Source: JALHOP01 sp964484195
GTDB lineage: Bacteria > Myxococcota > XYA12-FULL-58-9 > JALHOP01
Length of the DNA: 64,000 nucleotides
Assembly: GCA_964484195.1 (NCBI GenBank)
Contig: CAZAER010000001.1
Coordinates: forward strand, 868,001-932,000
Direction of reading: 5' to 3'
Below are positions 1 to 8,278 of this stretch, piece by piece (position 1 is the first letter of the stretch; every line of letters starts with the position of its first letter). The position numbers and the translations under genes are program-made. The notes under the pieces were generated by a model, which did no database searches, was not told where the DNA came from, and worked only from the letters and a program-made list of their open reading frames with translations.

Positions 1-881
1 GTGGTAACCTCTCGCCCACCGACCGCCCCGCGCTCGAGCGACTCATCACGGCGGCGTACCTCATCGTCCGCACGGCGCAGACGACACCGGAGCGTCTGCG
101 TGACCCGACCTTCTGGGACAACTTCGTCGATATCAGTCTCACGGGTTATCCGGCCAAGCAGACCGACGCTGACCGCGGCATGGTCGACCGCTGGCTGGTT
201 CAGGTCCTCGACCTCGTCGAGACCTTGGACCCTGCCCTGCTTGCCGGCGCCACACCGACCTTCCGCGGCACACCGCCGGTGCGTCACCAGGCGGCATCCG
301 CTCCAACGGACCGGTCTATTTCGCGATGCGCCGCGCGCTACTTCGAGCTCACCGGGCCCTTCATGCGCTTGTCCGCGGCTGCCAACAGCGACCCCGAGAA
401 GCCGACCAACATCGCCAATCTCTCCTGGCGCATCGAGCAAGCGCGCGCCGTGAACGCGCATCGTCACGCTGCGCTCGGAGCTTCGTTCGACAGGCGCCTC
501 GATGAATTCGGCGAGATCCGCGACGTGCCCCGGAAGAGCCGCCAGGTCCTGCGTGACGCCAAGAAGGCTGTCGATGCCGAGACGACCGCCCTCGACTGGC
601 AGTACCGCGAGCTCCAGTTCGCATGGCTCGCCGAGAAGAAAGCGCTACCGAAGGGCGTGCCGGTCGATGACCCCGCGGCCTACGAGCAGGCCTTCGCTAC
701 CCTCGAGAGCCGTGCCCGCGATCTCGCGGACCGGCTCAGCCGCATCACCATGACGTTGGCCGTGGACGGCGTCGATCTCGATAGTCCATCGGCGCTGCAG
801 AACTACGTCGAGATGCTGCGCACCATGGGCTCGAGCTACCGGCCGACGACCATGCGAGGAAACATTCTCAGCGGAGCGTGA
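1..881 (+). CDS. hypothetical protein, 5' partial
   Basis: The reading frame is open from base 3 to the TGA at 879-881, so the true start lies left of the window; an internal ATG at 180 is not needed as a start because the upstream codons read as ordinary protein. About 292 residues are visible. They are mostly helical and charged, with many Arg/Glu/Asp pairs and no signal peptide or membrane segment in the visible part. The C-terminal half looks able to form long helices or a coiled coil. I do not recognise a family. The next gene starts one base after the stop, so the two are probably co-transcribed and may work together. Confidence 0.7.
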   Translation, partial: GNLSPTDRPALERLITAAYLIVRTAQTTPERLRDPTFWDNFVDISLTGYPAKQTDADRGMVDRWLVQVLDLVETLDPALLAGATPTFRGTPPVRHQAASAPTDRSISRCAARYFELTGPFMRLSAAANSDPEKPTNIANLSWRIEQARAVNAHRHAALGASFDRRLDEFGEIRDVPRKSRQVLRDAKKAVDAETTALDWQYRELQFAWLAEKKALPKGVPVDDPAAYEQAFATLESRARDLADRLSRITMTLAVDGVDLDSPSALQNYVEMLRTMGSSYRPTTMRGNILSGA

Positions 882-882
882 C

Positions 883-1281
883 ATGGGGACTGTGGCCACG
901 ATCGGCACGACCTACCACCGGCGGTTGCTCGACGGCGCCGGTACTCCCGTCGGCGGCGAAACGGCGGTCGCGGGCAAGAGTCCCGAGCAGGTCGCGGAGA
1001 TCGCCAAGCAGGTCCTCGCCGAAGGTCACGTCGGCTTCTGCATCATCGAGCGCCGCGGCGCTCGCGGGCCGGACGGCTTCGTCACGGCCCGCAGCAAGTC
1101 ACAGAGCTACTGGGTAGGCACCCAGGTCGACCTCGCGACCTTCGACACCTCCAGGTTCAGCGCCGACGAGCAGACCGGTTTCGTGCGACTCGTCGCCGAG
1201 GGTGCTCGTCTCGCTCGCACGACTGACCGCATCGTCCACCGCATCGGCGCAACCGACGTCATCCTGGCACCTCCGAAATAA
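883..1281 (+). CDS. hypothetical protein, 132 aa
   Basis: A small soluble protein starting at the ATG one base after the previous stop. It has an alternating strand/helix pattern, no signal peptide, no membrane segment and no motif I can name. A segment near residues 45-60 (GHVGFCIIERRG) looks like a buried beta strand. The tight spacing suggests translational coupling with the gene before it. Function unknown; it may be a partner of the upstream helical protein. Confidence 0.7.
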   Translation: MGTVATIGTTYHRRLLDGAGTPVGGETAVAGKSPEQVAEIAKQVLAEGHVGFCIIERRGARGPDGFVTARSKSQSYWVGTQVDLATFDTSRFSADEQTGFVRLVAEGARLARTTDRIVHRIGATDVILAPPK

Positions 1282-1308
1282 TCGAATGGTGATAGTGCTT
1301 CTTCCCGC

Positions 1309-3189
1309 ATGAAGAAGAACCGTGCTCTCTATGGGTCGCTGGCGATTGCCCTGGTGGTCCTGGCGCTCGTCGGATCGCGCGTGGCCAAAGACGTCATGAG
1401 TAGCCATCGCGACGCCGCCGCAGGCTCTGCCTCCGGTGCGCTGGCCCAAGACGACTCGGGCGCAGGATCCGCGTCGGCGGACGCGACCGGCGTGTCGGGT
1501 GTGGTCGTTCGTGACGTCCCGAGCGCCGGCAGCGCCGAGGGCACGGTGGAGTCGGCGACCGGCGGCTATTGGGACGCCAGCCGCGGAGCAGTGCGCTTCC
1601 GCGTCGCCGGCGAGGTCTTCGATGCGGCGTCGGGTCGTCCGGTCGACGCCTTCGAGCTACGCCTGACGCCCGCGAGCCGTGGCAGCGAGACCATCGCTCG
1701 TCGGGTCAACCAAGCCGACGGCCAGTTCCTGATCGAAGGTCTCGCCGCCGGGACCTGGGAGCTCACGGTGCGAGCCAGCGGCTACGCGCCGTCGCGGCAG
1801 ACCGTCGTCTTGTCCGCTCCGACGGACGACCCGTACGTGGTCTTTCCGCTATCTTCGGGGGCGCGACTCACCGGTGTCGTCGTCGACTGGCGCGACGAGG
1901 CGGTCGAGGGCGCGGAGGTCGCGCTCGGCGAGCTCAAGACCAAGAGCGACGCCAAAGGTGCTTTCGTCATGAAAAGCGCGCCCGAAGACACACCCTTTAC
2001 TCTGACCGCGACGCATCCGCGCTACGGCACGGCGATGTTGCCGAATCTCCGTGTTGCCGAAGGCGAGACCCAGCACGTCCGCATCACGCTGAGCGGCATC
2101 CTCAAGGTGACCGGCCAGGTGTTTCGCGGAGCCGAGCGTCAACCGGTCGCCGGCGTCATGGTGAAGAGCGGCGACGCAACGACCGCAACCGACGAGCGCG
2201 GCGCTTACGAGATCTTCATTCCGCTGGGCGAGCACCCGATGGTGCGCGTCGTCACCGGCACCCCGCCGGTCGAGCTCGAGAGCTATCCCGACAACCGCAG
2301 CGCCGAGCCCATCCGCTGGGTGGCCGCCAAAACGCATGTCGCGGAGCTCAGGAAAGATTTCTTCCTCGCCATGGAGACCGGTCGCCTGGTCGGCCGCATC
2401 GTCGAAGCCAGCGGCACCCCGGTCGCGAATGCCAGCGTGCTCATCAGCAACACCATGGGGTGGGCGAAGCGCGACCATCAGACCTTCCCCGCCGAGACCG
2501 TGACCGACGCCGACGGCCGCTATCGCGTCGACAACCTGCCGGCGCACGCGGGTTACCGCCTGCGCTTGAAACGCGACAGCGAGGAGCGTGTGCTCGGCAC
2601 CGTGACCATGGAAGAGCCCGCCGAGGTCGAAGCCAACTTCGTGCTCGCCGGCTCGACCTTGCGCGGCCGCTTCGTCGACGCCAAGAGCAAGAATCCGTTT
2701 CCCATGAGTGTCCGCGATTGCGACAGCGTCGGCGCGACCCGGCTCGGCGAAGGGGCCATCCACGTACCGAAGTGCTTCGATGACGCGACGTTCGAGATCC
2801 CCGACTTGGGCGACGGCCGCTATCGCATCGCCATCGTCGGCGCCAAGGTGCACGGCAATCTGAAGGTGCAGGAGGTCGAGGTCGAGGTTCCAACGAAGAG
2901 CGTCGTCGACGTCGCCATCGAGGGCGAGCAGTCACACACGTGGACGGCGCGCATCACCGACATGAACGGCAGCTTCGTAGCCGGCGGCATGTTGCGCTAC
3001 GTGACCGGGAAGTCGCTGGTCACCAGCACGCTCGACGTCGGCGACGAGGGCACGACGCGGTTCACGGTCGCGGCCTCGCAGCCCACGGTGTTCATCGAGG
3101 CACCCGGCTACGCCGCGAGCGAAGTCGCGCTCGCCGAGCGTGACCCGCGCAACGTCATCGATGTGCGGTTGGCGCGCTCGACGCCCTAG
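1309..3189 (+). CDS. membrane-anchored protein with carboxypeptidase-regulatory-like repeats
   Basis: 626 residues. Residues about 7-24 form one hydrophobic N-terminal segment without a clear signal-peptidase site, so the protein is probably anchored in the inner membrane facing the periplasm. After a low-complexity Ala/Ser/Gly/Asp linker (about 30-75) come five or six Ig-like modules of the carboxypeptidase regulatory type. They are recognisable by recurring G-x-V-x(5-8)-P-V-x-x-A-x-V strands followed by T-D-x-x-G-x-F/Y turns (for example TDERGAYEI and TDADGRYRV). Such modules usually serve as surface or periplasmic binding stalks; no catalytic domain is present. The stop codon shares a CTAG with the stop of the convergent gene on the other strand. 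Confidence 0.8.
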   Translation: MKKNRALYGSLAIALVVLALVGSRVAKDVMSSHRDAAAGSASGALAQDDSGAGSASADATGVSGVVVRDVPSAGSAEGTVESATGGYWDASRGAVRFRVAGEVFDAASGRPVDAFELRLTPASRGSETIARRVNQADGQFLIEGLAAGTWELTVRASGYAPSRQTVVLSAPTDDPYVVFPLSSGARLTGVVVDWRDEAVEGAEVALGELKTKSDAKGAFVMKSAPEDTPFTLTATHPRYGTAMLPNLRVAEGETQHVRITLSGILKVTGQVFRGAERQPVAGVMVKSGDATTATDERGAYEIFIPLGEHPMVRVVTGTPPVELESYPDNRSAEPIRWVAAKTHVAELRKDFFLAMETGRLVGRIVEASGTPVANASVLISNTMGWAKRDHQTFPAETVTDADGRYRVDNLPAHAGYRLRLKRDSEERVLGTVTMEEPAEVEANFVLAGSTLRGRFVDAKSKNPFPMSVRDCDSVGATRLGEGAIHVPKCFDDATFEIPDLGDGRYRIAIVGAKVHGNLKVQEVEVEVPTKSVVDVAIEGEQSHTWTARITDMNGSFVAGGMLRYVTGKSLVTSTLDVGDEGTTRFTVAASQPTVFIEAPGYAASEVALAERDPRNVIDVRLARSTP

Positions 3190-4271
3190 AGCACCGAGGC
3201 CGGATCCCCGGTGATCTGGTAGGCGCGACCAATGGTGCCGCCGACGGCCTCGGTGACATCGACACCGATACGCCCGTAGCCGCGACCGCCGTTGCCGGCG
3301 GAGCCACCGCCGCCACTGCCTGCGATCCAACGCGTGCTGCCGTACGTGCCAGTCGCACCAGCAGCGCCGCCAGCGATCTGGAGATCGCCGCTGACGATCT
3401 CGGGCGCAATCAGATGAACGATGCCGCCACCGCCGCCGCCACCCGAGCCGCACTGGTTGCCGTCGTGTGCGATCCCGTTGCCACCTTTGACATCGATCAC
3501 GCCGCCGCCGTTGTCGATCCGCGTAGCCGCGGCAAGCAGCACCACGCCGCCACCACCACCGCCCAAACCACAGTCGCTCGGCTGACCGGTGACTCCGCTC
3601 GCGCGGATGGTACCGGCGCTACGGATCTCGCCACCGCTGCGGATGTGCACCGAGCCCCCGCCGGACTCCTGGGCCGACGAGGCGAAAGGCCACGAGTCAG
3701 CCCCGCCGCCGCCGCCGACCGGGAGGAGCTGGGTCATCCAACGTGCCGAGTCGCCGACGCCCTGGCCGCCGATTCCACCGTACGCGAAGAAGGTCGCGCT
3801 CAAGTCGACCGAGCCGAACTCAGCGCTGCTGCGGGCGATACCCGGATGGGCGGGAGCGCCAGCCGGCGCCAGATCGACCAACGACGAGCCGTAGCGCCGA
3901 ACCCCCGACATCGCCCCGTCCAGAACTAAGATCGTACCGTCATTGTCGACGTCGCCAGTCGCGCGGAGCAGCGTGCCGGAGTGCACCAAGAGAGTGCCGC
4001 CCGTCTCGATGGTGATGGTGGTGAACTGGCCGACGCTCGTAAGCGGGATATAGGTGCTCGTGCCGCTGGGGACGTTGAGCGCGCCGTCGCGCCCATCGCC
4101 GTACAAGCGAAGCGCCGCGCCACCGTCGCTGGACGTACCCGGAGGACCTTGAGGGCCGTCGTCACCGGGCGGGCCTATGGGACCCGTCGCACCAACGGGG
4201 CCAGTGGAGCCGTCGCACGCAGCCAAGAGCGCGACAGCAAGAACAGCAAGATGGACGCGTCGGTGTACCAT
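3186..4271 (-). CDS. collagen-like, glycine-rich lipoprotein
   Basis: 361 residues. The N terminus is a lipoprotein signal peptide with lipobox LLAAC (Cys at about residue 19). It is followed directly by about eight Gly-X-Y triplets (GSTGPVGATGPIGPPG and on), a short collagen-like stalk able to trimerise. The rest (about 50-361) is glycine-rich with repeated beta-strand signatures and runs of four to seven Gly, resembling a beta-helix or glycine-rich surface domain. Likely an outer-membrane or surface adhesin-type lipoprotein; ligand unknown. It has its own transcription unit downstream of the rpsG terminator. Its TAG overlaps the TAG of the convergent gene in one CTAG. Confidence 0.75.
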   Translation of the reverse strand: MVHRRVHLAVLAVALLAACDGSTGPVGATGPIGPPGDDGPQGPPGTSSDGGAALRLYGDGRDGALNVPSGTSTYIPLTSVGQFTTITIETGGTLLVHSGTLLRATGDVDNDGTILVLDGAMSGVRRYGSSLVDLAPAGAPAHPGIARSSAEFGSVDLSATFFAYGGIGGQGVGDSARWMTQLLPVGGGGGADSWPFASSAQESGGGSVHIRSGGEIRSAGTIRASGVTGQPSDCGLGGGGGGVVLLAAATRIDNGGGVIDVKGGNGIAHDGNQCGSGGGGGGGIVHLIAPEIVSGDLQIAGGAAGATGTYGSTRWIAGSGGGGSAGNGGRGYGRIGVDVTEAVGGTIGRAYQITGDPASVL

Positions 4272-4295
4272 CGTCTTCCCCCTTCGAGATGACGC

Positions 4296-4324
4296 AAAAA
4301 AAACGGCCGGGGTGACCGGCCGTT
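4296..4324 (-). terminator. intrinsic terminator of the rpsL-rpsG operon
   Basis: A perfect 9-bp stem (AACGGCCGG with CCGGCCGTT, loop GGTGA) at 4302-4324, followed on the minus strand by a run of eight T (4296-4303 read on the opposite strand). It sits 25 bases after the rpsG stop, so the operon ends with rpsG and does not read into a fusA gene. Confidence 0.9.
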
Positions 4325-4348
4325 CTTCGAATCAGTGTGGAAAGACGA

Positions 4349-4822
4349 CTACCAGCGATAGTGCGCGAAGGCCTTGTTGGCTTCGGCCATCTTGTGGGTG
4401 TCTTCCTTCTTCTTCACCGCGGCGCCACGGTTGTTGGCGGCGTCGAGGATCTCGTTGGCGAGACGCTCGGCCATGGTGCGCTCACCACGGTCACGCGAGT
4501 AGGTGATCAGCCAGCGCATCGCCAAGGCGGTGCGGCGCTCCGGGCGAACTTCGACCGGAACCTGGTAGGTCGCGCCACCGACGCGGCGGCTCTTGACCTC
4601 GACCATCGGCTTCACGTTGTCCAAGGCCTTCTTGAAGACCTTCAGCGGCTCTTCGCCACCACCACGCTCGGCCAGGGTGTTGAACGCATCGTAAACGATG
4701 GTCTCGCTGGTGCTCTTCTTGCCGCCGAACATGAGGACGTTGGCGAACTTGGCGACGAGACGATCTCCGAACTTGGGGTCCGGGATGATACGGCGTTTCG
4801 GGATTTCGCGACGACGAGCCAT
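4349..4822 (-). CDS. rpsG: 30S ribosomal protein S7
   Basis: 157 residues, the usual length for S7. It starts MARRREIPKRR and contains the standard S7 core (KFANVLMFGGKKSTSE; RVGGATYQVPVEVRP; ALRWLI-type segment; KKKEDTHKMAEANKAFAHYRW at the C terminus). S7 binds the 3' major domain of 16S rRNA and nucleates head assembly of the small subunit. It is co-transcribed after rpsL with an 18-nt gap. In most bacteria fusA and tuf follow; here a strong terminator does. Confidence 0.98.
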   Translation of the reverse strand: MARRREIPKRRIIPDPKFGDRLVAKFANVLMFGGKKSTSETIVYDAFNTLAERGGGEEPLKVFKKALDNVKPMVEVKSRRVGGATYQVPVEVRPERRTALAMRWLITYSRDRGERTMAERLANEILDAANNRGAAVKKKEDTHKMAEANKAFAHYRW

Positions 4823-4840
4823 GGAACCTTACCTTCTCTA

Positions 4841-5212
4841 CTACTGCGGGCGCTTGGCGCCGTACTTGGAGCGACCTTGACGACGACCTTCGACGCCGGT
4901 CGCGTCCAAGGTGCCACGGATGATGTGATAGCGGACGCCAGGGAGGTCCTTGACGCGGCCACCACGGATGAGAACGACCGAGTGCTCTTGCAGGTTGTGA
5001 CCCACGCCCGGAATGTACGAGGTCACTTCGAAGCCGTTGGTCAAGCGAACACGCGCCACCTTGCGAAGGGCCGAGTTCGGCTTCTTCGGGGTCGAGGTGT
5101 AAACGCGGACACACACGCCACGCTTCTGCGGGCAGCCTTCCATGGCCGGCGTCTTGTTCTTGGTCAGCTTCTCGTCGCGGCGCTTGCGCACCAGCTGGTT
5201 AATCGTAGGCAT
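4841..5212 (-). CDS. rpsL: 30S ribosomal protein S12
   Basis: 123 residues. I take the ATG giving MPTINQLVRKRR, the invariant S12 N terminus; an in-frame start four codons upstream is not conserved. The decoding-centre loops TPKKPNSALRK and KDLPGVRYH are intact, including the lysines whose mutation gives streptomycin resistance, so the sequence predicts a sensitive ribosome. It is the first gene of a two-gene operon with rpsG, with a sigma70-type promoter just upstream. Confidence 0.98.
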   Translation of the reverse strand: MPTINQLVRKRRDEKLTKNKTPAMEGCPQKRGVCVRVYTSTPKKPNSALRKVARVRLTNGFEVTSYIPGVGHNLQEHSVVLIRGGRVKDLPGVRYHIIRGTLDATGVEGRRQGRSKYGAKRPQ

Positions 5213-5245
5213 CGTTACTCGCAACGTCCTAAATTTGGAGCGCGC

Positions 5246-5275
5246 CTTCTAACGATTGCCTAGTCAAACTGTCAA
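5246..5275 (-). promoter_or_regulatory. promoter of rpsL-rpsG
   Basis: Minus strand: consensus -35 TTGACA (5275-5270), 18-nt spacer, -10 TAGAAG (5251-5246). The predicted start of transcription near 5239 leaves a leader of about 27 nt before rpsL. Confidence 0.6.
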
Positions 5276-5338
5276 GCAGATACGCAATCTCGTTGCCGAT
5301 CGCCGCATCCAGCCGTGTTGGGACTCGATAACCGCGTC

Positions 5339-6226
5339 ATGCTCGACCCTGTATCCCCGGCGCAACAAGCAATCGCTACCCACAGAAGCCCCCCGGCGGC
5401 ACCTATGACGCTTCTCGCAGCAGCCTCGGACGCCGAGATCGTGGCCGCTCAGACGCTCCTCCAGTCCGGCGCCAACGACGCTTTGGCCCGCTATGACGCC
5501 CTCGGCCGGGCGCGGCTGCCAGCAAGCTATGTCGACAACGCCGCTCAGGTCCAAGCCCTCCTCGCCATCTCGGACGACGCCGTGGTCGAGCGTTACCGGG
5601 CCATGCAGCCGACCCGGCACGACCTGGGCTACGTCGACAACGCCGGCCTGGTCCGCTTCGTTCTCGCCCATGGCGGCGAAGCGGCGGTGGCGCGACATCG
5701 CCAGCTCCAAGCCAACCAGCGCGAGTTTGGCTACGTCGATGCAAACACCCTCGTCCGCGCCATGTTGGCCACCGGCCCCGAAGGCACCTTCGACCGCTAC
5801 CGCGCCCTCGGCAACAGCCGACTGGACTTCGGCTATGTCGACAATGCCTCCGTCGCCCGTGCGGTATTGGCCTTGGCTCCGCCCGAGGCAGCTGACCGCT
5901 ATCGCGCACTGTCTCGCCGCGAGTTCGGCTACGTGGACGGCGCGGCCTTGGCTCAGGCGATCGTCGCCGCGGGCCCCGAGGGATCGATGGAGCGCTACCG
6001 CGCGCTCGGCGACGCCCGCATCGACTTCGGCTACGTCGACAACGCCGCGATCGTCCGCGCCATGCTCGCCACGGGTCCTGCAGGATCGGTCGAGCGTTAT
6101 CGGGAGCTCTCACGCGAGTCGCGGCGCTTCGGTTACGTCGATCAGAATGCGGTGACGCGTGCATGGCTTGCGACGGGTCGGGTGCTCCCCTACCTGCTCG
6201 CGGTCCCCGCCGCCGACGACGACTGA
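5339..6226 (+). CDS. tandem-repeat protein with 34-residue FGYVDNA units
   Basis: 295 residues from the ATG at 5339. A GTG at 5315 and an ATG at 5405 are alternatives; I prefer 5339 because GATAAC, a possible -10, ends exactly 6 nt upstream. After a Pro/Ala-rich N terminus the protein is seven to eight tandem units of 33-34 residues, each of the form (R/Q)-A-(M/V)-L-A-x-G-P-E-G-S-x-(E/D)-R-Y-R-A-L-x(3-5)-(D/E)-F-G-Y-V-D-N-A. The pattern predicts two short helices plus a loop per unit, a solenoid-like fold of the kind used for protein binding. There is no signal peptide or transmembrane segment. I do not recognise the repeat family. Confidence 0.75.
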   Translation: MLDPVSPAQQAIATHRSPPAAPMTLLAAASDAEIVAAQTLLQSGANDALARYDALGRARLPASYVDNAAQVQALLAISDDAVVERYRAMQPTRHDLGYVDNAGLVRFVLAHGGEAAVARHRQLQANQREFGYVDANTLVRAMLATGPEGTFDRYRALGNSRLDFGYVDNASVARAVLALAPPEAADRYRALSRREFGYVDGAALAQAIVAAGPEGSMERYRALGDARIDFGYVDNAAIVRAMLATGPAGSVERYRELSRESRRFGYVDQNAVTRAWLATGRVLPYLLAVPAADDD

Positions 6227-6634
6227 ACACGGGTCGACCATGACGATGTGGGTCATCATCCGCAAACGTGGACTGTGCTCCACGCATCGCGAAGCGACCC
6301 ACGCTCAAATCGCTCATTAGAAGCGTTCTGCCGCACAGCGTGCGCTGGCACGTTCAGTGCTTCGTAGGACGCCGAATGGGTTACTGGACCCCCATTCCAG
6401 GCCGTCCTTACCGACGGTCTGCCATGGTGAGCTTCGGCGTCGGGATCTTGCGGCGATCCCGGCGCCGATAGCCCCCAGCTCGATCACTCCCAAAGATTTC
6501 GCGGCGCCGCCGCGCCGTGGAGACAAGTGCGGAAAGTAAAAAGTATCGGGAACGGAGGTGCGTTCGATCCACGCGGTCACCATGCCGGCCGCGTGGATCG
6601 CGCCTCCTTCACTCCAATCGGGGGCATCGGTACT
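6227..6634. other. 408-base non-coding stretch with a strong hairpin
   Basis: No convincing gene: the short frames here are rich in Arg/Pro and lack a signal or a ribosome site. The one clear structure is the inverted repeat at 6555-6607 listed separately. The sequence is slightly less GC-rich around 6510-6550 (AAAGTAAAAAGTATC), which could carry the promoter of the DUF1592 gene, but I see no good -35/-10 pair. Confidence 0.5.
6555..6607 (+). repeat. long inverted repeat upstream of the DUF1592 gene
   Basis: Perfect 12-bp arms CGATCCACGCGG (6565-6576) and CCGCGTGGATCG (6589-6600) around a 12-nt loop. Outside them GGAGG (6555-6559) can pair with CCTCC (6603-6607). No T run follows, so it is not a standard terminator. 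It lies about 28 nt before the GTG at 6635 and could be an operator or an mRNA leader structure. Confidence 0.55.
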
Positions 6635-8278
6635 GTGTTTCGCAAAGCACTCATCACGACCGTTTTAGCGGGCACCTTCGTCGGGTGCGGTGTGGGCCTC
6701 ATCGGCGACCACGCCGACGACTCGGTGAGCCCTGACGACGTCGACGGCCCGCGCCCCTTCGTCGCGGCACCGGCTCAGCTACGCCGGCTCACCGTGACCG
6801 AGTACCAAAACAGCCTTCGCCTCTTGTTCGGTAGCGACATCGTCGTGCCCACGGACCTCGAAGGCGACACCATCATCAACGGTCTCGAAGCGATCGGCGC
6901 CGGTTCGACGACGCTCTCCGCGAACGCGGTCGAGAAGCTCGAGATCGCCGCGCTCGACGTAGCGGGCCAGGCCGTTAGCTCGACCCGGCGCGCCCGCCTC
7001 GGTGTCTGCACACCGCAGAACGCCGGCGACGCTGCCTGCTGGACCAGCCTCACCATCAAGCTGGGCCGCAAGATCTTCCGCCGACCTCTCGAGAGCGACG
7101 AAGTCGACCGCTTCGCCGCAATTGGGCCGTCGGCGACCAACGCGCTCTCGGGCGACGTATGGCAGGGCGTGGCGTTCATCATTAGCGCCCTCCTCGAATC
7201 GCCGAGCTTCCTCTTCCGCGTCGAGCTCGCCGAGCCAGACCCGGATCGTCCGACCCGTGGACGCTACGATAGCTACGCCATGGCGACACGGCTCTCGTAC
7301 TTCCTCACACACGCGCCGCCGGACGACACCCTGTCTGCTTTGGCGGACGCTGACGAGCTGACGAACCCCGCGACCGTGAAGCAGCAGGCCGCGCGCCTCA
7401 TCGCGAGCACCGGCCGCGACATCGCCATCGACGACTTCTTTCGCGACTGGCTGCGACTCGAGCGGCTCGACGACCTGACCAAGAATCGGGATCTCTTCCC
7501 GTCGACGAGCACGGAGCTCGGGCCGGCGATGCGTGAGGACATCCTGCGCAGTATTGCTGCCATCGTCGGTAACGGGAGCGGTGACTATCGCGACCTCTTC
7601 ACCAGCGACGTCGCCTTCGCTTCCGCGGCGCTCGCACCCGTCTACGGGGTCACGGTGACCGGCGACGCCCGCCAGATCCAGGTGCCGGCGCAGCAAGGCC
7701 GCAAGGGTCTCCTCGGGAAGCCCGGCTTCCTCGCGCTGTACGCCACCAGCGAACGCTCGTCCCCCACTCTGCGCGGCAAATACGTGCGCGAAGCCATCCT
7801 CTGCGAGGCCGTGGCCGCGCCACCACCCGATGTCGAGACCATCGTGCCCGAGCCCAACCCCAACGCGCCGACCATGCGTGACCGCCTCGCGGAGCACCGC
7901 ACCAATCCGACCTGCGCGGCGTGCCACAGCATGATGGATCCGATTGGCCTCGCCCTCGAGAGCTTCGACGGTATCGGCAGCTACCGCGTGAGCGACAACG
8001 GAGCGAGCCTCGATCTCTCCGGCAACATCGAAGACACGGCGTTCAACGGGCTCGCTGGTCTCGCCGACGTTCTCGTGGAAGATGGGCGCACCACCAACTG
8101 CGCCGCGCGCACGATGTACCGCTACGCCACCGGCCACGTCGAATCACGCAATGAGGAGGCCACCATTCTCGCCATCGACGCGGAGTTCGCCGCCGGCAAC
8201 TACACGATCAAGGCGCTGATGGAAGCGATCGCCTCGAGCGACGGCTTCCGTTACGCTAGCCTGGCGGAGGGCCAATGA
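6635..8278 (+). CDS. DUF1592/DUF1588-type lipoprotein with a CxxCH motif
   Basis: 547 residues from the GTG at 6635, which gives a short lipoprotein signal peptide (VFRKALITTV..., lipobox FVGC). Upstream in-frame starts give a polar N terminus instead. Order of domains known from planctomycete and myxobacterial proteins: DUF1587 (QLRRLTVTEYQNSLR), DUF1595 (KIFRRPLESDEVDRF), DUF1592 (about 190-300; MATRLSYFLTHAPPDD), DUF1588 with the haem-type CAACH (TNPTCAACHSMMDPIG) and DUF1585 at the C terminus. Family function is not established; the CxxCH suggests a c-type haem or metal site in the cell envelope. The stop overlaps the start of the DUF1552 gene (ATGA). A second such pair lies at 52477-55516. 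Confidence 0.85.
   Translation: MFRKALITTVLAGTFVGCGVGLIGDHADDSVSPDDVDGPRPFVAAPAQLRRLTVTEYQNSLRLLFGSDIVVPTDLEGDTIINGLEAIGAGSTTLSANAVEKLEIAALDVAGQAVSSTRRARLGVCTPQNAGDAACWTSLTIKLGRKIFRRPLESDEVDRFAAIGPSATNALSGDVWQGVAFIISALLESPSFLFRVELAEPDPDRPTRGRYDSYAMATRLSYFLTHAPPDDTLSALADADELTNPATVKQQAARLIASTGRDIAIDDFFRDWLRLERLDDLTKNRDLFPSTSTELGPAMREDILRSIAAIVGNGSGDYRDLFTSDVAFASAALAPVYGVTVTGDARQIQVPAQQGRKGLLGKPGFLALYATSERSSPTLRGKYVREAILCEAVAAPPPDVETIVPEPNPNAPTMRDRLAEHRTNPTCAACHSMMDPIGLALESFDGIGSYRVSDNGASLDLSGNIEDTAFNGLAGLADVLVEDGRTTNCAARTMYRYATGHVESRNEEATILAIDAEFAAGNYTIKALMEAIASSDGFRYASLAEGQ

Noticed and set aside
4337..5263. 308-codon plus-strand frame over rpsG and rpsL
   Set aside because: Opposite to two unmistakable ribosomal protein genes.
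6779..8137. 452-codon minus-strand frame opposite the first DUF1592 gene
   Set aside because: Antisense composition, no ribosome site, overlaps a well-supported gene completely.
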